Of a DNA stretch of 64,000 nt, positions 59,801 through 64,000 are shown in pieces (within the stretch, counting starts at the first letter, position 1; each line of letters opens with the position of its first letter). This DNA is from Argopecten irradians (Eukaryota; Mollusca; Bivalvia; Pectinida; Pectinidae): the NCBI RefSeq assembly GCF_041381155.1, contig NC_091143.1, positions 37,711,996-37,775,995 of the forward strand, read 5' to 3'. Under the pieces are notes generated by a model that did no database searches, was not told the DNA's origin, and worked only from the letters and a program-made list of their open reading frames with translations. Both the position numbers and the translations under genes were made by a program.

Positions 59801-60120
59801 ACCATTTGAAAGATGCTCAACAACCGCTGACAAATGGTATTTTTTTCCCTATTGAAAAACAGGAGCAGACGATTTATTATTTTTCTTCAGTTACAAAAGT
59901 TACTTACTTTATACCATTACCACCATTGAAAAGTTTGAGCTTCTAATTTTACTTCAATTAAAAATATGAAAAATTAATCAATGTAGCAATACAGTCCATA
60001 CAAAGGATTGCTATATTGAACTTAATGGAGATTATGTAGAGTCACCATTTGTTTTTGTTTTTAAAGGAAAGCGAATTTGAGAGAATTTCAAGGAATTATT
60101 CTGCAAGTGTCGTTTCTTAG
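53756..60120 (+). CDS. COPE: Coatomer subunit epsilon (10 exons)
   Basis: Joining ten GT-AG exons (53756-53851, 54215-54378, 55260-55362, 56143-56192, 57086-57139, 57723-57804, 58186-58341, 59241-59309, 59551-59625, 60067-60120) keeps one frame and gives 300 residues, close to the 308 of human epsilon-COP. It starts MAQDNVDELFEIRTAFFTGD and contains the helical-repeat signature parts RDVLMYRAYLSQKKYGVCLD, VLFQLAQAWFNLAV, GGEKFQDAYYIFQELADK, PTPLLLNGQAASYMGQGKFD and SHPFVKDYLHKESEFERI. The protein is a TPR-like solenoid that binds alpha-COP in the COPI coat on Golgi-to-ER vesicles; its action is cytosolic and at Golgi membranes. The gene looks complete and intact. Introns 3, 4, 5 and 9 carry repeats. 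Confidence 0.96.
54215..54378 (+). CDS. COPE: COPE exon 2
   Basis: Acceptor TATATTTTCAG, donor GTAAGA, phase 0 in and 2 out. It encodes PSNQETKIQRDVLMYRAYLS to LSNESK. The RDVLMYRAYLSQ.KY helix is highly conserved in epsilon-COP. Confidence 0.95.
55260..55362 (+). CDS. COPE: COPE exon 3
   Basis: Acceptor CTTTGTAG, donor GTCAGT, phase 2 in and 0 out. It encodes DALLRDLDSKMSGNFDVSNS then IFLVMAASIYYHDQ. The last 50 bases and the donor are tandemly copied in the following intron (55378-55525). Confidence 0.95.
55378..55525 (+). repeat. Tandem copies of the COPE exon 3 end and splice donor
   Basis: After the exon 3 donor, the segment AACAGTA.ATTT.T.GTGATG through CCTCTATTTAC..CCA and CAGGT recurs at about 55381-55440 and 55443-55500. 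A partial third copy lies at about 55509-55525. Units are about 63 bases. Each full copy keeps a CAG/GT donor (CAGGTAAGT at about 55427-55435 is closer to consensus than the real donor). The first copy is preceded in the exon frame by TAA, so extending the exon would end translation. Confidence 0.88.
56010..56065 (+). repeat. Interspersed repeat end fragment in COPE intron 3
   Basis: GAGTCAGGTGAGCAATACAG followed by GCCCTCTTGGCTTC resembles the right end (GTGAGCGATTCGGGCCCATT, GGGCCCTTG) of the repeat at 56597-56990. Likely a fragment of a related family. Confidence 0.4.
56143..56192 (+). CDS. COPE: COPE exon 4
   Basis: Acceptor TTTTTGTTCACAG, donor GTAAGG. 50 bases, phase 0 in and 2 out, encoding NYDSALRTLHQSDNLE and the first two bases of Cys138. 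Confidence 0.95.
56313..56485. mobile_element. CRE-bearing palindromic MITE (family C), in COPE intron 4
   Basis: The ends TTTGCACATTACAGAGTTAT and AGCTAACTTTGTAATGTGCA are inverted. Inside are GTAGGTATTGATTGTGACGT and ATGACGTAACAATCGATACC. It is 173 bp, the same family as 44824-45043, without that copy's 48-base duplication. Confidence 0.85.
56597..56990 (+). mobile_element. Interspersed repeat with AACTCACCTGCCCGAAGGGC start
   Basis: Starts AACTCACCTGCCCGAAGGGC, continues AAGTGAGCTTATTCTATGGT and three CGTCCGCCGTCAA-like words, has a middle with TGACCTTGACCTTCATTCAA and GGTCACAGGGGTCAAA, and ends GCGATTCGGGCCCATTGGGC with CCTTGTTTTA. I recall similar ends as abundant in bivalve DNA, but cannot check this here. 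The class is not assigned. A different relative may start at about 63700. Confidence 0.6.
57086..57139 (+). CDS. COPE: COPE exon 5
   Basis: Acceptor TTTTCCTTACAG, donor GTGAGT. 54 bases, phase 2/2, encoding LALTIQILLKLDRVDLA, the LKLDR.DLA helix conserved in the family. Confidence 0.95.
57241..57629. mobile_element. Repeat family D, copy 1, in COPE intron 5
   Basis: Starts with a palindrome, TTTAAGCATTGATGTTAC...GTAACATCAATGCTTATAAT, whose arms include ACTTCATTGGGGTATGAAAG. This is followed by CAGACTACTTGATAACA, TTGTGACGTCATGATAACGT and AGCCAATCAGAAAGTCTGAT. A second, diverged copy is at 61129-61505. The shared palindrome plus tail marks one transposon family of unknown class. Confidence 0.75.
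57723..57804 (+). CDS. COPE: COPE exon 6
   Basis: Acceptor TTTATTTCCAG, donor GTAAGT, phase 2 in and 0 out. It encodes KELKRMQEVDEDSVLFQLAQ and AWFNLAV; the QLAQAW motif is conserved in epsilon-COP. Confidence 0.95.
58186..58341 (+). CDS. COPE: COPE exon 7
   Basis: Acceptor CTGACACAG, donor GTAAGT. 52 codons, phase 0/0: GGEKFQDAYYIFQELADKHN, then PTPLLLNGQAASYMGQGKFD and DAESVLQEAMDR. It contains the best conserved part of the family. Confidence 0.96.
59241..59309 (+). CDS. COPE: COPE exon 8
   Basis: Acceptor ATCATTTCAG, donor GTAAGC. 23 codons, phase 0/0: DSNNAETLVNMVILSQHLGK then APE. Matches the family's TL.NL.VLSQH.GK helix. Confidence 0.96.
59551..59625 (+). CDS. COPE: COPE exon 9
   Basis: Acceptor ATACATTTACAG, donor GTAAGA. 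25 codons, phase 0/0: VSNRYISQLKDSYRSHPFVK then DYLHK. The SHPF.K.Y motif is diagnostic. Confidence 0.96.
59811..59960. mobile_element. MITE family B, half copy 2, in COPE intron 9
   Basis: AGATGCTCAACAACCGCTGA, then CAGGAGCAGACGATTTATTA, TTCTTCAGTTACAAAAGTTA and CATTGAAAAGTTTGAGCTTC. The same half as 38781-38917, and diverged from it. Confidence 0.75.
60067..60120 (+). CDS. COPE: COPE exon 10 (C-terminus and stop)
   Basis: Acceptor GTTTTTAAAG. It encodes ESEFERISRNYSASVVS and TAG at 60118-60120, equivalent to the human NDFDRLVLQYAPSA end. A good donor AAG/GTAATT at 60149, with an acceptor TTTTAG near 60682, could mark an intron in the 3' UTR. Confidence 0.88.
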   Translation, partial: ESEFERISRNYSASVVS

Positions 60121-61128
60121 TGACAATGAAGAACCAGAAGTTGATAAGGTAATTGTTGTATGTTCACAAAATGGGTCAACTGGCCTTACTGTCAGTAACC
60201 AAAGTGGACGAATTAGACCTACATTGCCATCTGTAATCTGTCTTTTCCTCAACGCCAGATTGCTTTTGATAAATGAAAGGATTTTAAGGTCTTACAAGAA
60301 ATTCACAGAAACATATCTCTCCCTTATTTATAAACATATGCACTTCTGACCAGTAAACAAAACATGAAATTCAAACTAAAGACATACAAATGTATATGTG
60401 TTGAATGTTAAGAGAAAAAGCTGGATTTAAGCACACATTAGACAATTTTAACAATTTATTAAAAAAGTGTACCAATTTGGGTAGCGTCGTATTTGGTAGT
60501 TAGAATTTTTTTTTTTTTAGTTTTACAGCCCATCGACAACTAAGGTCATTTAGGGCCAAACTACAAGTCAGGCATTAATAGTTGTATAGAATTGCACAAG
60601 GCAATTTTAATTTCAAACAGTGTAATCCCTTCCGCCTTTATAAAATGTTATAATGATTGCATTCTTTTCTTAACCATTTTAGGTTTTCTGGATCAACTTA
60701 ACAAAAAAGCAGCAAGAATCACATTATCGAGGGAACAACTTTTTCTGGAAAAAACTATTTATTTTTAGTGTGAGTCTATTGTTGTAATAGGACTTCGTTG
60801 AGGAATGGATTGAAGTGAAAGCTGCATGATTCTCTCTTAAACATCAGATTACACTAAACTGAATGAAAGGAGAATATAATGTTTGCCTGAAAATGACTTG
60901 TGAATACAATTTTAAAGAATTGGTTTACTGATGTTGGTACAGATTGTTATTTTTACCAAGAAGTGAGGAGACCGGTACTTCGCTGATGGAAAATGATGGA
61001 CACCTAGATGACTGTTTGTGTATCTACAATACATTTATGTATATTGTGAATATTTAAAGTACACATTAAATATGACAAATTAGTAAAGACTGATGTTTGT
61101 GTGTCTTTCAAGTAAATATGAGAAAAAA
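60121..61128 (+). other. COPE 3' UTR and downstream sequence
   Basis: Follows the COPE stop. An ATTAAA hexamer at about 61065 is a candidate poly(A) signal. A T-run-flanked segment at about 60505-60570 (TTTTACAGCCCATCGACAAC, TAAGGTCATTTAGGGCC) looks like a diverged repeat fragment. No other exon was recognised. Confidence 0.45.
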
Positions 61129-61505
61129 TGTTTAAGCATTGATATCAGTATTTTTTTATATTCATTAGAGTATGAAAGAAATTTTTTTTGTGAATTGTGT
61201 GAATCGGTGAAGCGGATTCTCAACACAAAAGATTTCAATTAATAGTTACATCAATGGTTATAATTTATATTTCAGACTACATGATAACATAAAATACGTT
61301 TAAATGTACTATTCCATTGGTTTTCCAATGGGTTAATTTTTTCTAAATCAATACGCTGAGTTTATATAATTAGTTGTCGCACCATTCTCAGAAAACTTCT
61401 TCATGGTACATGTGCATGTATACGTAGTAGATATTAAGATACAAGTATATTTAAATTTTAATGAAAAAGTATCTGCCAATCAGAAAGTCGGATTTAGTAT
61501 GAACA
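61129..61505. mobile_element. Repeat family D, copy 2
   Basis: TTTAAGCATTGATATCAGTA and ATTCATTAGAGTATGAAAGA, then CAGACTACATGATAACATAA and GCCAATCAGAAAGTCGGATT, in the same order as 57241-57629. More diverged, with an insertion around 61410-61460. Confidence 0.75.
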
Positions 61506-61538
61506 TAAATAAAAATTAACTATAAATGGATTAATTCA

Positions 61539-61893
61539 AGATGCTCCACCCCCAACAGAGCATAAACGATGCCCATCATTTGAACAATTACTTATGTTAA
61601 CTCATGTATATATATATATGTGTCTAATTACGAAAATACATATAGCATAATTTATTTTCTTTTTCGTATATGCACAATCAGTACTTCATTCAATATAGGG
61701 CATAGTGCCGTGTCTTTTCTTCTGGACACAATTAATTATTTTCAATATTTTTGTCTTGAATTAAAATAAAAAGCTCAAACTTTTCAATGGTGGTAATGGT
61801 GTTAAGTAAGTAATTATTGTAACTGAAGAAAATACTGATTCGTCTTATCATGTTTTTGATTGAGAAATAACCATTCGTCAACGGTGGAGCATC
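61539..61893. mobile_element. MITE family B, full copy 2
   Basis: Left end AGATGCTCCACCCCCAACAG, right end TCGTCAACGGTGGAGCAT, interior CATAAACGATGCCCATCATT. The right flank has ATTAAGTTAA and the left flank TTAATTCA, compatible with a TTAA target as in piggyBac-type MITEs, though the duplication is not exact. Confidence 0.8.
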
Positions 61894-64000
61894 ATTAAGT
61901 TAAGAAGTTGTGCACCCATGAACAATTCACATTGTTATTATGTAATATTATTATAAAATAATTTGAAACCACTTGTCGGAATTAAACCAACTTTAAATTG
62001 GAGCATCCAAATGGGACGAGGATTTAAAGTTATCGGGTAGACATGTTGTTGTCCTATGAGGGTGTTTCTTTAGTTAATGACACTAATAGCAGACCAGGAT
62101 TTCGTTGCGTCTGCACTACTGGAATTATTTACCATGAAACAGCCATGATTATGTAATGAAAAACACATGAAAAATCTGTCACGAAATTATGTTTGAATTT
62201 TCTTGCCATGGACTTTTTTCACAACACTGAAAATGTTAAAAAAATTCTAGATTAATAAGAAATCAAGGTGGTGACTACGGTTGCTTTTCACGACTTAATT
62301 TCATTGGATTTTCACGACATTTTAAATACTTTTATTTCATGGAATTTTCATTGGCAATTTCATGGGCATGCACACAGTTGATAATGCTACATGATCAGTA
62401 TGCACACTGATTGGATTTTTAGTTGGAAACATCTAGATAATTTGTATTTGATATGACCAGGTATTACTTAATGGGCTGTAGAAATTAAAAAGCGTAAGAT
62501 AAACTGGATCGTGCACAGGTTTACGATGCTCAGAAAAAAAAAAAAAAATCTAAAAAAAAATTTGCGCGTCGTTAACCTGTGGATCGTGGATGATATTATA
62601 CACCTATACAGAAACACAATGACACCTCTGTCAAAACAAATGCTTGTAAGGCATCTCGTTTCGATTTTGCATCCTCATAAAATCAGATATTCTTAAATTT
62701 TAAACACCAGTTCGCTAAACCTGCTTATGTTATTTGTCCTTGTCCATCATATTAAATATTAGACAAAACAAAAACCAAAGAACCTAATAATATAGGCAAG
62801 TTTTACCTTACTATTCAAACACACACAGTACATGTACAATAAATCATAAAAGTTTCATTTTGAATCCATACCCAAAAAGAAATAATCACACAATCCGCCT
62901 AATATCCAGTAATTTCGCCCGTGTAATATTGTTCACATATGTCACTTTTTGTTATTTTTGATATTTTTCGTGTATGGTATATGTCCAAAAACATAATTTA
63001 TATAACATTTTATCAAGATTGTATATGTGATATATGACATATCTTATCGAATTTCACTTACCATATATATAACCATATTCCTCATATCATATGACATGTA
63101 AAATATGAGTTCTACATATAACAACTAATTATCAGACACCATACAATCCGATTTCCGTCGGTTGCGATATCATGTAGATTTATTATTCATATCCGTCACA
63201 ATGCCTGAAGTCATCCAACTGGTTGCGAAATGACAACACTCTGCAGCATATGAGAGCTTCATCTACCCTGAAGTTGCAGCTAGGCTGTGCTCAAAAATAA
63301 AGAAAAATAAAAATTCCAGAGCGGAACCCAGTGAAAGGTAGAAAAACTATGGCATGCAATATAAGAAAATGGCATAAGATTCGTGAAATATATGTACTAA
63401 TGACAGATTACCGTAATATGCAAACATGGGGATGATGCAATGATATTTTGAAATGGAAGCACTTCATATTGAGAAAAATAGCGCGATGAATGTTTTTGTT
63501 TTCCCACTGAGGTTTCAGTCTCGTTCAAACCTTTACTAGATTAAAGATTTTTTTCCAAATTTTCAAATAAAAATTATTAATAATTATAACAAGTTACCAT
63601 ATGCGGAATTTGCCAAACATATTAGACTTCTATTGTTTGTGGGATTTTAAATACAGGAATTTGAAGAAATTACCCATTTGGCGACTGTTTTGAAAATTGG
63701 ATAATGGGCTATTCGAATCGCCTTTTCCGTGGTCCGTCCGTGTGCGTCCTTCCGTCTTGAAGATTGTCAGTGCTCTCATGACCTAATACAATAATAATCA
63801 GAAAGTATTAATCGCGGATAGTACAGATTCTGAATTTATATACTACAAAGGTGAACTCGTTCGCCCTGTCTCAATATTCGGTTATTCATTTTCCATTAAA
63901 TCTCCACGATAATATGGGCATGCAGAGAATGCTACAGCGCGAACAGTTTGAAAGCTGACTATGTGAAAAGGTACACACGACAATGTCCACGTATACAGTA
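61894..64000. other. No gene seen
   Basis: AT-rich to the right edge. At about 63695-63765, GGGCTATTCGAATCGCCTTT followed by CCGTGGTCCGTCCGTGTGCG resembles the start of an interspersed repeat. No exon was recognised. Confidence 0.4.

Noticed and set aside
60077-60349. 90-residue plus-strand protein
   Set aside because: Wrong frame across COPE exon 10; the spliced frame ends at 60120.

Overview
The window is animal nuclear DNA: AT-rich, with intron-split genes using GT-AG junctions and heavily seeded with MITEs, tRNA-derived SINEs, LINEs, Penelope-like elements and minisatellites. The protein families are general metazoan ones. The SINE with the 'TCCGGGTACTCCGG' core and 'GTCCTATTAACAGCCAG' tail, plus the many small palindromic elements, is of the type I associate with bivalve molluscs, probably a scallop. 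That last step is inference, not something the sequence proves.

Three host genes can be supported. (1) An ankyrin-repeat protein with a single long coding exon (minus strand, stop at 19218, preferred start at 21293). (2) A complete seven-exon basigin/neuroplastin (CD147 family) gene on the minus strand, 51159 down to 44719. The spliced product is 400 residues: signal peptide, three Ig domains, a transmembrane helix with the family's buried glutamate, and a short tail ending in VRQR plus four residues. (3) A complete ten-exon coatomer epsilon subunit gene (COPE) on the plus strand, 53756 to 60120, encoding 300 residues. Genes 2 and 3 are divergently arranged, with about 2.6 kb between their start codons. 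They do not form a functional pathway together: one chaperones and anchors plasma-membrane transporters, the other belongs to the COPI coat.

Layout: 1-19 kb is gene-poor. It holds a TTCATGAA-rich block, MITEs, a Penelope-like retroelement remnant (5.4-6.8 kb), a tRNA-SINE (7.3 kb), a 3.4 kb element with inverted arms longer than 1.1 kb (10.05-13.44 kb), a GA microsatellite and a 41-bp minisatellite (15.75-16.53 kb). 19.2-21.3 kb is the ankyrin gene. 21.9-32.1 kb holds tandem duplications, perfect hairpins, two to three copies of a MITE, a 46-bp minisatellite interrupted by a SINE, and a decayed LINE with ORF1 and ORF2 remnants. 32-44.7 kb is mostly unannotatable DNA with small inverted-repeat elements. 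44.7-60.2 kb is the BSG-like/COPE pair with transposons in the introns. 60.2-64 kb is downstream DNA with MITE copies.

No bacterial-type system, CRISPR array or capsid-bearing element was seen. The observations most worth a second look are the promoter-like ETS/CRE/YY1 cassette repeated four times inside the arms of the 3.4 kb element, the tandemly copied 3' end and splice donor of COPE exon 3, and a CRE-bearing palindromic MITE family with one copy in an intron of each of the two neighbouring genes.
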